64,000 nucleotides of DNA from Legionella donaldsonii (GCF_900452385.1 NZ_UGOA01000003.1:18225-82224); one strand, 5' to 3'; shown: positions 25,286 to 35,161, counted from the first letter of the stretch. Numbers and translations: made by a program. Notes: generated by a model not told the origin, from the letters alone.

Positions 25286-25307
25286 TTGAATACTGTACAT
25301 AATTCAA
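25286..25307 (-). promoter_or_regulatory. Operator-like palindrome at umuDC
   Basis: A 22-bp near-palindrome with perfect TTGAAT / ATTCAA arms and a TGTACA core (18 of 22 bases symmetric) begins 13 bp upstream of the umuD ATG. It is not a canonical CTGT-N8-ACAG LexA box. Some Legionella are reported to lack a LexA repressor, so a plasmid-encoded S24-type repressor could bind here. Confidence 0.6.
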
Positions 25308-25493
25308 ATATAGAAGCAAAAAGCAAGCTTGTAAATGCCTGATTTTTGATCACGATGCCATTTTGTATTTTAGATTTTGAAAGCAAAGGGAAAAATTTTA
25401 AAAGTCCATTTTATTAATGATTCGCTCAATGGCTGGGGGATTATTGACTATCATCATGAATATCATCAATTGCGCGTCAAAAATAAAAAAAGA

Positions 25494-25516
25494 AGCGCAC
25501 CACCCAAAAGCGCTTA
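25494..25516. terminator. Possible hairpin between umuD and a membrane gene
   Basis: AAGCGC / GCGCTT arms around an 11-nt loop. They are followed by a T-rich run on the minus strand, and by AACTTTTT on the plus strand. Purpose unclear. Confidence 0.3.
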
Positions 25517-25612
25517 ACTTTTTATGAGTCAGAGGAGGAATGTGTTTGTGGTATAATATTGGCCAATATTGCTGCTCTGATTTTAAAAGAATATCCGGTT
25601 AAGGGGATTGGC

Positions 25613-25918
25613 ATGGCATTATTTTCATTCACCCAATTTGTAGAGTTGGTCTTTAGCCTCGGTTTATTTTTCAATGCCGCATTGTTTATACCGCAAGCAA
25701 TCGCTGTTTTTCGCAATAAGAGTGCTATGGGACTCTCGCTATTAACGTTTGGTGGGTTTAATATTATGCAGCTTTTTACCGCCATTCACGGGTATTTAGC
25801 AAAGGATTACTTGTTAATGACTGGTTTTCTATTGAGCTTTTTAACTTGCGGCGTAGTGACAGTCTTTATCTTGTATTATGGAAATAAAAACAGGCTCTCT
25901 TCACACACCACCTGTTGA
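25613..25918 (+). CDS. SemiSWEET/PQ-loop small membrane protein
   Basis: Started at the ATG at 25613 (AAGGGGATT ribosome-binding site) to give 101 residues with three hydrophobic helices. The segment GLFFNAALFIPQAIAVFRNKSAMGLSLLTFG is a PQ-loop motif, as in SemiSWEET sugar transporters. It is convergent to nothing and stands alone. The substrate is unknown. Confidence 0.75.
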   Translation: MALFSFTQFVELVFSLGLFFNAALFIPQAIAVFRNKSAMGLSLLTFGGFNIMQLFTAIHGYLAKDYLLMTGFLLSFLTCGVVTVFILYYGNKNRLSSHTTC

Positions 25919-26259
25919 ATGGTCTATTAAGCGGTTATCGAATGAAAAAAAACTTGAACCCTTGATGTCTTGGGCTCTTAGAACAAAAGTGAATTCCCTT
26001 GTGAGGCGCCTGTATTTCGTTTAAAATGCAACAGAAATAGTCATAATGTAGATTAATAAGTCTATTATTTCTGGTTGTAGTACCTGAAATCAGCGTTATA
26101 GATTTCGCTTTCTAATCAAATTCCCCAAGCAGGTATTCCTTTTACCTGTTTAGTTTCTACAGGCTATCAAGCGTCGCTGGTTATTACATTGACGAGAGTA
26201 TTGATTATAAAAAGTACTCGCGAACAGTAACTACTTGTCAATTTTCTAAGGAGATTGGG
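25919..26259. other. Intergenic region upstream of the cyclodipeptide-synthase-like gene
   Basis: No gene is supported. It contains the likely promoter and leader for the gene at 26260, with a good AAGGAGATTGGG ribosome-binding site at the end. No repeat or hairpin of note. Confidence 0.5.
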
Positions 26260-27024
26260 ATGATGAATTTAGTTGATAATAGAATTATAAAAGCCTCATT
26301 TAGGGAAAACCCACCCGAAGAAAGAAAACTATTTCCGCAATCGACCTGCCTCATGCCTATCAGCGTTGGACAAACAATCCATGAAGGTGCGAAGTTTGAT
26401 GCGGTGATTAAACTCATCAACAGCTCATTTAAGCGGTGCACCATTCTTGTCGATGATAGCGTGCAGCGTCACACGATGGGTATTATGAATCATGCGTCTC
26501 CAGAGGAATTATACCGCTTGGCTGTTGCAGAAGGGGATGCCTGGTTAAGACGAAATGAAGCCGCTTACAACCAATTAACTATTCCCTACGACATCATGCG
26601 ATGGGATGATTGGTACAATAGTACCGATTACATTGACAGTCATTTACGTGTACAAAATGAATATAATTCAAATGAATTATATCAAAATGCGATTAAGGCC
26701 AATATTGATGATTTTCTAACCCGCTACTTGAGCCGATTTAATCAAGAAGACGTTGATCACGAGCGCGCTTTCAGACTGTGTCTTGATTATCTCATTGAAG
26801 AATGTGCGGTCATGTGCCTATGGACACAAAAGGATTATGATTTTGAGGTATACCCGAGTGGTCGAAATAAGGCGATGGCGGCGACCTATGAATATTTAAT
26901 CAAACAGGAATATCCAAATCGCCTAAAACCTGTGGCACTTCGGTTTAAAAAATATCCCGCCAAAGCTACCCCAGATCTATTTGTTCATGACAGGATGGAT
27001 TCGCCGCATTTAGAAACACAATAG
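26260..27024 (+). CDS. tRNA-dependent cyclodipeptide synthase-like enzyme
   Basis: A 254-residue protein with the cyclodipeptide synthase (CDPS) pattern. PISVGQTIHEGAKFDAVIKL has the nucleophile serine region at S35, and a strand-helix segment (TILVDDSVQRHTM) and GDAWLRRNE follow. YLIEECAVM carries the Tyr-x3-Glu pair near residues 185-189, and a later Tyr appears in FEVYPSG. CDPSs take two aminoacyl-tRNAs and make a diketopiperazine. G35 of the family is Pro here, so activity is uncertain. Convergent with a hybrid histidine kinase (1 bp gap); no tailoring enzyme follows. Confidence 0.6.
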   Translation: MMNLVDNRIIKASFRENPPEERKLFPQSTCLMPISVGQTIHEGAKFDAVIKLINSSFKRCTILVDDSVQRHTMGIMNHASPEELYRLAVAEGDAWLRRNEAAYNQLTIPYDIMRWDDWYNSTDYIDSHLRVQNEYNSNELYQNAIKANIDDFLTRYLSRFNQEDVDHERAFRLCLDYLIEECAVMCLWTQKDYDFEVYPSGRNKAMAATYEYLIKQEYPNRLKPVALRFKKYPAKATPDLFVHDRMDSPHLETQ

Positions 27025-27025
27025 T

Positions 27026-29500
27026 TTATTTAAGAGGAGAATCTTTTTTAATCCATTGGTTAATTTCACGAATACTTTCATCGGTTACCTGGAGCAGTTG
27101 CTGATACAACTGTTCCAGCAAGTCCCTTTGTCCGATTTTCCAATACCGTTCAAGGTACTGGCAGGCCATTTTCATCCTGACTGCTCCCACGTAGAGTAGG
27201 CCGCCTTTTATTTTATGAGCCAATTGCTGTGTTTTTTCCCAATCCAGCAAGTCATGGGCTTCTTTGAGCTTTGCGATGTCTTGAGGCAAGGATTCGTTGA
27301 GCATAAACTGTAACATCTCACTAAGCATTTCTTCTGAACCTGACGTTTTAATACCTTCTTCAATATCGAGTATTGGAAAGTGGGATAAGGAAAAAAATTC
27401 ACTTTCCGTTGCAGGTATGTCTGAAGCCCACGAGGTTTGGACTCGCTTCTCCTGTTCTTTTGCAATAAAGGAGCCTAATATCTCAATGCACCCTTTTTGT
27501 GATAAGGGTTTACTTATTACAGCATTCATTCCTGCTTCAATACATCGCTGCTTGTTTTCCTCACCTACATGCGCTGTGAGAGCAATAATTGGGGTGTTAC
27601 GATTTTCAGACATTTCTTGCACACGGATATGATGAGTGACTTGATAGCCATCCATGTCAGGCAGTCCAATGTCCATAAAAATCAGATCGTAATTATTTTG
27701 CTTCCAAAGCGTTAATGCTTCATCCCCATCAGAGGCGACATCCACCTGGCAGCCTGATTGAGTCAAAATGGCTTTGGCCACTGCTTGCGCAATGGGGTTA
27801 TCCTCAACAACCAACACATGATTAGGTTCGTCAAGGACGGTTTTTGTTTGGGGTGATGTTATTGTATTCGTTGTGATTAGCGTTTCAGAGTGAGCATGAT
27901 GCGGTTCAAACTCTTCGTGAAGTCCTGTGTCATCTTCAACAAGTGCTATTTTTAATGGGATAATGCAGGTAAAAGTACATCCTTTCTGCAATTCACTGTC
28001 AACGTAAATCTCTCCATCCAGATCATCAATAAATTGTTTAACGACGGAAAGTCCGAGTCCCGCCCCTTTGTAGATCCCTTTATAGGAAGGGGTCAACCGT
28101 TTGAAGTGCAGAAATATTTCTTGCTGCTTGTCTTTAGGAATTCCCATACCACTGTCTTCAACGATTAGTTTGATGATGATTTCCCTGTTGTTACGGCTGG
28201 CCAGGATGACGCTGAGTTTGACAAAACCAGCATCGGTGAAATTCAGGGCATTGGCGAGTAGTTCAAGGGTGATTCGGTGGATGCGAACACTATCACCAAT
28301 TAAGTAGCGAGGAATATTCTCATCAAAATCGAGGGAGAACGCCAATCGTTTTGCAGCGGCTTTCGATTTATGCAAATCCAGTGCGTGCTGCATGATATTT
28401 TTCAAAATAAATTTTTTCTTAACTTTGGGTATCTCACCTGAGCTGACACGAATGGCCTCTAATATTTCATCCATTAAACTCAGTAATGCATGACTCGATG
28501 CGACAAGATTTTCGGCATATTCTTTAACATTTGGGTTGATAGCTTCCGCTTTAATGATATCTGAAAACCCAATGATTCCAGTCAGTGGCGTACGAATATC
28601 ATGGCGCATGTTTTCTAAAAACTCGGTTTTAGCACGGCTTGCTGCTTCAGCCTGTTCCTTGGCATGAAATAATTCTGTCTCAATTTTTTTTCTATCGCTG
28701 ATATCAATTGAAATCCCAAGAATTCCCGTAATTTGTCCTTGTTTATTTCGCATAGGCGATTTATGGCTTAAAACAATCGCGTCTTTACCATCGACCTGGG
28801 CTTTTTCTTCAATGATTTCCGTTTCTCCTGTTTCCATGATGTGTCTGTCGTTTCTTTGGAACAGTTCTGCTTTAGTGCCACCCCAAGGCAAATCAAAATC
28901 GGTTTTTCCTACAATTTCATACCCATATTGAAAACCAAGGCTTCTGGCTTGTCGGTTATTACAACCAAGATAGACACCATTTTGGTCTTTCCAATACACA
29001 TGCCCTGGCATATTGGCTACTATATTTTCCAACGTAGATTGCGTTTCTTCCTGTTTTGAGCGAAGGATTAATTCCTGCTCTTTAAGATGGGTAATATTAA
29101 GTGAGATCCCAATAATTCCAATAACATTGCCTTGTTCATCATGTAGAGGCGCTTTTCGGGTTAATACAATGACTTTTTGTCCAGAGGCCAATGTGACCGT
29201 TTCTTCAATTTCCAATGCCGTATTTAGTCTCATGACTTTAAGATCGTTGTCACGCAAAGTTTGGGCACTATCAGTCCAGGGCATATCAAAATCTGTTTTG
29301 CCGATCATCGACGACATACCAGCCATTTCAAGTACCGTGTCATTGCCTCCAAGATAATGACCCTCCCTGTCTTTCCAATAAATGCTGCCAGGCAGTGATT
29401 TAATAATACTCGAGAGGAGAGCGTCATTGGGATGGCTAAAAGAAGAAGCATCCGACGTCAAACTATGGCTTCTATTCTTTTTAAGCTTTTTTTCTGACAT
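27026..29500 (-). CDS. Hybrid sensor histidine kinase (PAS-PAS-HisKA-HATPase-REC-HPt)
   Basis: An 824-residue soluble protein. PAS-like sensory domains lie at about residues 30-140 and 155-270 ([13 protein letters not shown] and the near-repeat [13 protein letters not shown]). The HisKA dimerisation segment is [15 protein letters not shown] (H300). An ATPase domain follows with [13 protein letters not shown] and [13 protein letters not shown] receiver domain has the phospho-Asp in [15 protein letters not shown]. The HPt domain near the C-terminus has LAHKIKGG. It resembles BarA/LetS-type phosphorelay kinases, but with no transmembrane region. Both PAS units look recently duplicated. The input is unknown. 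Confidence 0.85.
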   Translation of the reverse strand: MSEKKLKKNRSHSLTSDASSFSHPNDALLSSIIKSLPGSIYWKDREGHYLGGNDTVLEMAGMSSMIGKTDFDMPWTDSAQTLRDNDLKVMRLNTALEIEETVTLASGQKVIVLTRKAPLHDEQGNVIGIIGISLNITHLKEQELILRSKQEETQSTLENIVANMPGHVYWKDQNGVYLGCNNRQARSLGFQYGYEIVGKTDFDLPWGGTKAELFQRNDRHIMETGETEIIEEKAQVDGKDAIVLSHKSPMRNKQGQITGILGISIDISDRKKIETELFHAKEQAEAASRAKTEFLENMRHDIRTPLTGIIGFSDIIKAEAINPNVKEYAENLVASSHALLSLMDEILEAIRVSSGEIPKVKKKFILKNIMQHALDLHKSKAAAKRLAFSLDFDENIPRYLIGDSVRIHRITLELLANALNFTDAGFVKLSVILASRNNREIIIKLIVEDSGMGIPKDKQQEIFLHFKRLTPSYKGIYKGAGLGLSVVKQFIDDLDGEIYVDSELQKGCTFTCIIPLKIALVEDDTGLHEEFEPHHAHSETLITTNTITSPQTKTVLDEPNHVLVVEDNPIAQAVAKAILTQSGCQVDVASDGDEALTLWKQNNYDLIFMDIGLPDMDGYQVTHHIRVQEMSENRNTPIIALTAHVGEENKQRCIEAGMNAVISKPLSQKGCIEILGSFIAKEQEKRVQTSWASDIPATESEFFSLSHFPILDIEEGIKTSGSEEMLSEMLQFMLNESLPQDIAKLKEAHDLLDWEKTQQLAHKIKGGLLYVGAVRMKMACQYLERYWKIGQRDLLEQLYQQLLQVTDESIREINQWIKKDSPLK

Positions 29501-29796
29501 GAGACGATCCTCTTTATTGTCTTATAGTTATAGGACTCATTTAGAAAAGGTACAAGATAAGGTAGAACCTTGTTAAGAAAATAAGGCATTTATAAGGCCA
29601 TGTTTGCATGTAAGTTTTTTATGATTTGGCTTATCGAATAAGAAAGATTCTTTTTCATTCAGAGAAAAACATAAATGATTGTATCCTCTCATACAACTAC
29701 TTAGCTCATATATAGAACCGGTTGCCTATTTTAAGTAATATAAAACCGCTTAATCATTAGCCTGTGTGATTTTACACGTAGAGATGGAATCAAATA

Positions 29797-30048
29797 ATGC
29801 AAATCGGAAGCGGTCATTTTTCAAAGAAGCCAAAATCATCTTTAAAGTTTATTGCAAGGGTTAAAGCGATTTTTTGGGCAGTGATAATTCAATGTGCCAT
29901 TGCGGGATTAATATTTTTAGGCGGCCTTTTAGATCCTTATTTAGGACTTTTAGTCGTTGCTGCTTATTTTTTTGGAGTTGGTTTTTATTTGCTGTATCAC
30001 TATTTAGCAGTTCATTTTTCTAAAACTAATCAATTGGAATCAAAATGA
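29797..30048 (+). CDS. Small two-helix membrane protein
   Basis: An 83-residue protein with a basic N-terminus and two hydrophobic helices (about residues 25-48 and 51-72). It overlaps the next gene by 4 bp. No family recognised. It may be the first of a three-gene operon that exports or anchors the following envelope proteins. Confidence 0.55.
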   Translation: MQIGSGHFSKKPKSSLKFIARVKAIFWAVIIQCAIAGLIFLGGLLDPYLGLLVVAAYFFGVGFYLLYHYLAVHFSKTNQLESK

Positions 30049-30425
30049 TAAAAAGAATTATCTCTTTGGTATTATTGATCGTCATTTGTTCAGCAGAAAT
30101 TCAAGCAGGCTTGGTATCTACTACTGTTCATAGTCGTGCTAATTGCCATAATAATGAATCAATAACTTGGTGGTTAGGGCATCCGTATGATTGGCGAGTT
30201 GTTAGTACGCATACAAATATTTATGGAGGAGGGCATCTTATGGACACAGGTTATGCTTATACTTGGCGGCAAGCTGCGGTTCATTGGGGTGAAGCTCCTC
30301 TTGATGATCATCGATGGGTTGTCTCTGGATACCATTATTTAAAGAGTTATGGTCACGGAAAAGTTCCATTTGATACAACTACTGTTGGGGATTGCAGTAT
30401 TTATAATGGTTGGTGGGATCATTAA
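30045..30425 (+). CDS. Small secreted protein, aromatic-rich
   Basis: A 126-residue protein with a signal peptide (about residues 1-21, ending SAEIQA). The mature part is rich in Trp, His, Tyr and Gly (for example WWLGHPYDWRV and HWGEAPLDDHRW) with two cysteines. That composition is unlike a typical enzyme and could suit a surface-binding, antimicrobial or immune function. No family recognised. Confidence 0.55.
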   Translation: MIKRIISLVLLIVICSAEIQAGLVSTTVHSRANCHNNESITWWLGHPYDWRVVSTHTNIYGGGHLMDTGYAYTWRQAAVHWGEAPLDDHRWVVSGYHYLKSYGHGKVPFDTTTVGDCSIYNGWWDH

Positions 30426-30492
30426 TCCATTGTTTAACTGCTACTTCTTTAGAAAAATATTTTGAATTGTACTCATTAAATAAGGATCAAAA

Positions 30493-31317
30493 ATGAGGAA
30501 ATTATTATTGATAGGTTGGTGCATCCTACTTTCTTTTAATTCAATAGCAGATAATCACAATACTCTATCGAGAGAAGAAATTGATAGACTGAATAAAGAA
30601 CTCCTAGCTAGAGCAGGTATTTATGTGCCTGATTCTACAGAGATTAATATTGTCTCAGCCAAAACATTTTTATTTAAAAATAACGCTACAAATAAAGTTA
30701 ATGACGATACGGCAAAAGAGATGCAAACCTATTTAGCAATGAATGCGGAACAAAAAAGGAGTGGTTATGTCAAGGATAAGGAGCCTCGTGCAAAAGAATT
30801 GTTAGATTTAGAGAATTCGTCTTTATATCATAAGAAAAAATATAGAAACGTTCTATCTTTTAAAAGTACCCATTTAAGAGAAACAAGTGATGAATTAAAA
30901 TTAGCCTACACTTTTTTGGGTGTGCCGAAAGAGGAGGTGAGTGTCAATATTGGTGTAGCTCCTTATGGTGCTTATAAAGAAGTTAAAAATGGTGATGACG
31001 CAGATGGCTGGGATGGAGCGGTTCAGTTTTTTGTTAAAAATGGCATTGGAACCTGTGCATTCACAGAGCATAATAGAAAGTTGGCTCGTACGGGCGTGGA
31101 GCTTATAAAAGAATTAGTCACTTATGAAATTCATGATAAACCTACCATAATTCTCGTCAAGGGAACCCAAGAGACAGGCTTTGTGTATAAGATAGAGTGG
31201 TACGATTCTATGTTTAATCGAGAGCTTGAATGTGCTAATCCACAGTTCAGTCAAAAATTGCGTTCGGAAGTAATAGAACTTGCCAACCGTATAGATTCTT
31301 ATCAGCTGCCGAAATGA
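30493..31317 (+). CDS. Exported protein, unknown function
   Basis: A 274-residue protein with a signal peptide (residues about 1-19, ending NSIAD). The mature part is mostly polar with mixed helix and strand. The centre has GVAPYGAYKEVKNGDDADGW and, with the following GIGTCAFTEHN, looks like a folded domain. A second cysteine is at ELECANP. No family recognised. It lies in a co-directional set with 29797-30048 and 30045-30425, after a 67-bp gap. Confidence 0.55.
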   Translation: MRKLLLIGWCILLSFNSIADNHNTLSREEIDRLNKELLARAGIYVPDSTEINIVSAKTFLFKNNATNKVNDDTAKEMQTYLAMNAEQKRSGYVKDKEPRAKELLDLENSSLYHKKKYRNVLSFKSTHLRETSDELKLAYTFLGVPKEEVSVNIGVAPYGAYKEVKNGDDADGWDGAVQFFVKNGIGTCAFTEHNRKLARTGVELIKELVTYEIHDKPTIILVKGTQETGFVYKIEWYDSMFNRELECANPQFSQKLRSEVIELANRIDSYQLPK

Positions 31318-31444
31318 GATGAGTGCAATTTAACAAACACTAAATGAACAGTTGGAATTTTACTATTAGTTCAAATTTCCTTCTGTAATGAAACTAACTG
31401 TAAAGAGAAATGAAATTATTAGCCATATAGTTAGACTGCGTAAA

Positions 31445-32131
31445 CTAAGCTAACTTTCTTCTGAGTGGCTGAATGGAGTCTTTTTCTTTATAGTAGGGGC
31501 TGTTCATTAATGGAGTAACGGGGTAGCAATCTAAAGGAATATCCTCATTTTTTTCGATAATCGCTTCTAAATCGTTGGCTAGAAATGATTTAGACTCCAG
31601 CCACTCTCTTTGCTGGCTTTCCGAAAGAATCCAAGGCATTCTCTCATGTAATGAACTAACGGTTTTATTCTCGTTAGTCGTTAAAACACAGCAAGAAGGG
31701 ATTGATATATCTGGTTCTGGTTTAAAATTATCCCAAATAGCAGCAACAGCCATTAATTTTGTATCATGACGGGTTATATAGTAAGGCTGCTTAAATGTTT
31801 TTTTATCCTGCGAAGCATGTTTCCATTCAAAGAAACCACTCATAAGCATAAGGCAGCGTCGATGTTTTAGACTTTGTTGAAATGCTGGTTTTTCAGCGAC
31901 TGTTTCTAGTCGTGCGTTAATTAATAGAGAGGGCTTTTTACCTTTAGTATACCAAGGAACAATACCCCAACGCATTTGGACTGCATTTAACCCCTCTTCA
32001 GTATGAATCAGGCAAACTGCACCTTCAGTTGGGGCAACGTTGTAACTTTTAAGCAATGGATCAATTGAATTGATTTTGAATTGCTCACGAATTTTTTCTA
32101 TATCAGCGTCTATAGCAAAGCGACCGCACAT
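31445..32131 (-). CDS. SRAP/YedK-type abasic-site DNA-protein crosslinker
   Basis: A 228-residue protein of the SRAP family (YedK/HMCES). The nucleophile C2 follows the initiator Met (MCGRFAID). The catalytic set N72 (NARLE), E102 (GFFEW) and H162 (HERMPW) is complete. These enzymes form a thiazolidine link to abasic sites in single-stranded DNA and protect it. With umuDC it adds to the plasmid repair genes. Confidence 0.9.
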   Translation of the reverse strand: MCGRFAIDADIEKIREQFKINSIDPLLKSYNVAPTEGAVCLIHTEEGLNAVQMRWGIVPWYTKGKKPSLLINARLETVAEKPAFQQSLKHRRCLMLMSGFFEWKHASQDKKTFKQPYYITRHDTKLMAVAAIWDNFKPEPDISIPSCCVLTTNENKTVSSLHERMPWILSESQQREWLESKSFLANDLEAIIEKNEDIPLDCYPVTPLMNSPYYKEKDSIQPLRRKLA

Positions 32132-32274
32132 ATTTTCTCCCCATTATTCTAGAGCTATAGACTGAAAAGAAAATTTTTTCCAACTGTATTTCGAATGAGG
32201 TTTCTCGAAGAGTTAGGAAATAGAGGTTATTCTTGACGAGGGTTTTAACGTGATTTGGCTCAAATTTAAATGGG

Positions 32275-32296
32275 TACCCCTACCCAACTAGGGGTA
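32275..32296. repeat. Perfect 8-bp inverted repeat
   Basis: TACCCCTA / TAGGGGTA arms around CCCAAC. It lies in the gap between the SRAP gene and the next gene. No T-run follows, so it is a hairpin rather than a clear terminator. A role as an operator is possible. Confidence 0.35.
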
Positions 32297-32397
32297 TTGT
32301 TAGCTAGATAAAAACAGGTTCACATTCTCTCCCTTTCATATTTGCCGTCCGTTCAGATAAATGTCCTGGAGATAAATGGTGGTTTATTGCACAATCT

Positions 32398-32919
32398 TTA
32401 GTCCCAAGCCTTCAAGGCGAGAAGAATATTGTACTTTTCATTATTAGTTTCATTAAATTTAGTAAGATTATTTTCTAATTCCAATTCTCGCTCGAAAAAT
32501 TTTTTAAATGCAAGGTGAATTTCTCTAATCCACTGCTCGCTGTCTCCTATGAGGATGAATTCGACCGATTTAGACGAGAACGGAACAGATTGATAATGGA
32601 ATGTTGCATTTCTTAATCTTCTCAAGGCACTAACGCAGTCAGATCGATTTAATAAGTTATTAATTTCTGTATTATTAAATTTTGATTGCTGATACCCTTC
32701 AATTACGACATACATTAATGCATAAGTTACAGCTACTCTTTGCATACTGAATATTAGCGCTGCAGTCATCTTAGGGTTAAAAAATTTCCCCTCAAGTGAG
32801 TTAGCTATATATTCAAGATCACTTTTATTTAAATCAGATTTTAAAAGCCTATCATTTGCTTCAGCAATCAACCAGTGTTGGTGCAGCGTAATTAATTTCA
32901 TATCATATGGCTTTTTCAT
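32398..32919 (-). CDS. Putative HEPN-like protein
   Basis: A 173-residue helical protein with the Rx4-6H signature of HEPN RNases: R103-N104-x3-H108 in ALRRLRNATFHYQ. HEPN proteins cleave RNA and commonly act in toxin-antitoxin and abortive-infection systems. The rest is predicted helical, as expected. It lies beside an unknown 382-residue protein on the same strand. No family was named; the motif alone is modest evidence. Confidence 0.5.
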   Translation of the reverse strand: MKKPYDMKLITLHQHWLIAEANDRLLKSDLNKSDLEYIANSLEGKFFNPKMTAALIFSMQRVAVTYALMYVVIEGYQQSKFNNTEINNLLNRSDCVSALRRLRNATFHYQSVPFSSKSVEFILIGDSEQWIREIHLAFKKFFERELELENNLTKFNETNNEKYNILLALKAWD

Positions 32920-33051
32920 TTGATTGATATCTATTCCATTATTTATACAACTTAATCCTTAAATTATAGCAAATGCGATTTTGGTGCCTTAAGAATGGCC
33001 ACAAAAATGCGACACAAAAGGGGCTCCTTAGGGATTCACCAGTTATTAATT

Positions 33052-34200
33052 TTATTTGTCTAATGATAGTATGTAAGAAATGGTGGATTCTCGCTTTATG
33101 GCACGTTTGGCAAGTATTTCATCGACAGCAGCTTTTAGTACGTACGCTCCAACCGCGCCGCCTAATAGAAGAATTTTTTCCAACGACAATTCTGTTAAGA
33201 TTTGTATGACGTTTGAACCACCTAAACCAGTGATTACTCCTTTTGCCAATGATCCTGAAAATGCTTCATTTATCGTTATTAATTTATTTCTATAATTCCT
33301 TGCAGCTGGAATAATCTCGGTTGTTATTAGATTATCAATTGCACCTAAGTAATCATTATCTACAATTATACTGTGTTGCTTGGTTTGCAATAAAGATAGA
33401 TATTCCAAAAAATCTTTCCGAGCATTTTCGGAGGTTTTTCTATACTTAACTACTTCTTGAATGCTTAATTTTTCTATACATTCGGTAGGTATTAACTGAT
33501 CAAATATTGCAAAACTTAGATCCGTTACCTGGATATGATTTTTGTTGGTATCTAACTTATGAGCTGCCCTAGTATACCTTGCGCTAAGTAAATTTCCGTA
33601 GGGTGTTGCATCTGCTAGCGGAATAAAGCCATTTTTTGCTCCCTCTTTTAATGCAAAGTTCATTTGCGCCGAGCATAATGCTGCCATATATACCAGTTGC
33701 TTTGTGCATCCACGGGGAGATGAAAGATCAAAAGGTTTTATTGTGTTATCAATTAGCAAAGCACTTGCTGCCCCCTGTTCTTCTAAACAGGCAAGATCAA
33801 CGTGCTCGACTTTATGAAACACATCCACTTCATTACCTGCGTTTCCGTAATTACCAGCAGGTATTTGGAGATTACGGAAGGTTAATGACGTTCGTAAGCC
33901 ATCTTTAAATCTATTAAGGAATAACAAATCGTTAATATCAGAATAAACTTGGTCCAATAAATCCCCGGTAATTCTACCTCCTTGAACACCATGTACGAAT
34001 AAGGGAACTCCAGCATCTCGAAAAGACTCTTCATATTGTCGAAGAGGAGATGTAGCACCAATTGTTCCAATATTATTAATTGTTAAAGACGGCCTATCCA
34101 TAAAATGAATCTCATCAAAAAAAAGGATGGCTTTTTTAAGTGTCGTTTCAGAGACAAACATATCAGGATAGTAAATTACATTAATTTTGTTATCACGCAT
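33052..34200 (-). CDS. Unknown 382-residue protein
   Basis: A long soluble region with an N-terminal YYPDMFVSE segment, then mixed helix and strand. The C-terminal part (about residues 318-365) is Gly- and Leu-rich and hydrophobic (SLAKGVITGLGGSNVIQIL, then LLLGGAVGAYVLKAAVDE), as if it can contact a membrane. Not recognised as a named family. Neighbours (HEPN-like gene, membrane protein, recombinase) suggest a cargo or defence island. Confidence 0.5.
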   Translation of the reverse strand: MRDNKINVIYYPDMFVSETTLKKAILFFDEIHFMDRPSLTINNIGTIGATSPLRQYEESFRDAGVPLFVHGVQGGRITGDLLDQVYSDINDLLFLNRFKDGLRTSLTFRNLQIPAGNYGNAGNEVDVFHKVEHVDLACLEEQGAASALLIDNTIKPFDLSSPRGCTKQLVYMAALCSAQMNFALKEGAKNGFIPLADATPYGNLLSARYTRAAHKLDTNKNHIQVTDLSFAIFDQLIPTECIEKLSIQEVVKYRKTSENARKDFLEYLSLLQTKQHSIIVDNDYLGAIDNLITTEIIPAARNYRNKLITINEAFSGSLAKGVITGLGGSNVIQILTELSLEKILLLGGAVGAYVLKAAVDEILAKRAIKRESTISYILSLDK

Positions 34201-34586
34201 ACCATTAATCCTGTGGTGGCTTTTTAGCTATCAGCACTAGCTAAACGGAAATTTAATAACACATTATATCTCTTTTAGTGACCGCTCATTAACAATATTA
34301 TTATGGAGAGCTATTAAACAATTCTGTTGTAAAGTGAATTGATTTTAAAAGCAAATTATTTATCAAGCCATATTTATTTGCTTAATAAGTTCAAGATCTG
34401 GACGTATTGAATGGGTACTATAGATAACGTTCCTTATTTTACCCAAATCAATAATGTTCGAAAAAGGCGGGGTAGGGGCATTAATGAGTTCCATTAAATT
34501 TGCAACTAAGAAAACCTAACGTTTAAGATAGATAAGATTTCAAACGTAGTACAAAAAAGAATGGTATTAAGAGAAGTTTAGAAAAA
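34201..34586. other. Intergenic region with one short remnant-like frame
   Basis: AT-rich. Besides the 43-residue frame at 34363-34494 no gene is supported. It has no obvious repeat. Confidence 0.4.
34363..34494 (-). pseudogene. Short protein-like frame, possible gene remnant
   Basis: A 43-residue frame (start ATG at 34494) ending with DLELIKQINMA reads like real protein. The open frame also extends eight codons further upstream. There is no ribosome-binding site and no length for a normal gene. It may be the end of a decayed gene or a chance frame. Confidence 0.3.
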
Positions 34587-35084
34587 TTATATTTTAATGT
34601 AATAAAATACACTTCCACCTCCTATTATCCAAAAGAGTATACTTAAATTTTCGAAATTGTATGGTAGAAAAATCCTCCACCACGTTTCCTCATAGATTTT
34701 TTTTAAAAATGTGGATCCCGATATTTTTAAATCTTGTAATTCTTCGAAAAACATATCAAGCCGTCTCGCATTTACAGTCGATTTATGCCTGTGTAATTTA
34801 ACTGATATAAAAATGCATATGATTCCTAAACACCATAGAAATAAAGAAGGATAAAGTGTCTTTAAGTTGGTTCTATCACTACTTATAAGTGATATTACTC
34901 CAACAATACTCCCAGTATTTAAAAGAAACAGCCAGTTAATAATTAAGTTGTGAGAGCTTTTAATATTTTTAGTATAATATTCGGATATACCTTTATAGAT
35001 TTGGTGTAGTTGTGATTGATAAAAAGGATCTAACTTATCAAATGTTTCATCAAAGGGATCTGAGAGTGGAACATTTTTTTTCAT
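34587..35084 (-). CDS. Small membrane protein (SLATT-like topology)
   Basis: A 165-residue protein. There are hydrophobic helices at about residues 50-66, 78-95 and 146-163, with a basic coiled linker (HRHKSTVNARRLDMFFEEL) between the second and third. The N-terminal 40 residues are soluble. SLATT-type membrane effectors have comparable layouts, but no motif is diagnostic. It lies near the HEPN-like gene and may belong to the same island. Confidence 0.5.
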   Translation of the reverse strand: MKKNVPLSDPFDETFDKLDPFYQSQLHQIYKGISEYYTKNIKSSHNLIINWLFLLNTGSIVGVISLISSDRTNLKTLYPSLFLWCLGIICIFISVKLHRHKSTVNARRLDMFFEELQDLKISGSTFLKKIYEETWWRIFLPYNFENLSILFWIIGGGSVFYYIKI

Positions 35085-35161
35085 TGAATTTCCTTATAAG
35101 ATTATATGTCCTTATTTTCTTTACTATAATAAACCCACTACGCTTTAACCTATTAATCAAG

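Noticed and set aside
25286..25307. Canonical LexA box (CTGT-N8-ACAG) at umuDC
   Set aside because: The spacing and bases do not fit; the palindrome is a different motif.
32275..32296. Rho-independent terminator
   Set aside because: Good stem but no T-run; listed only as an inverted repeat.
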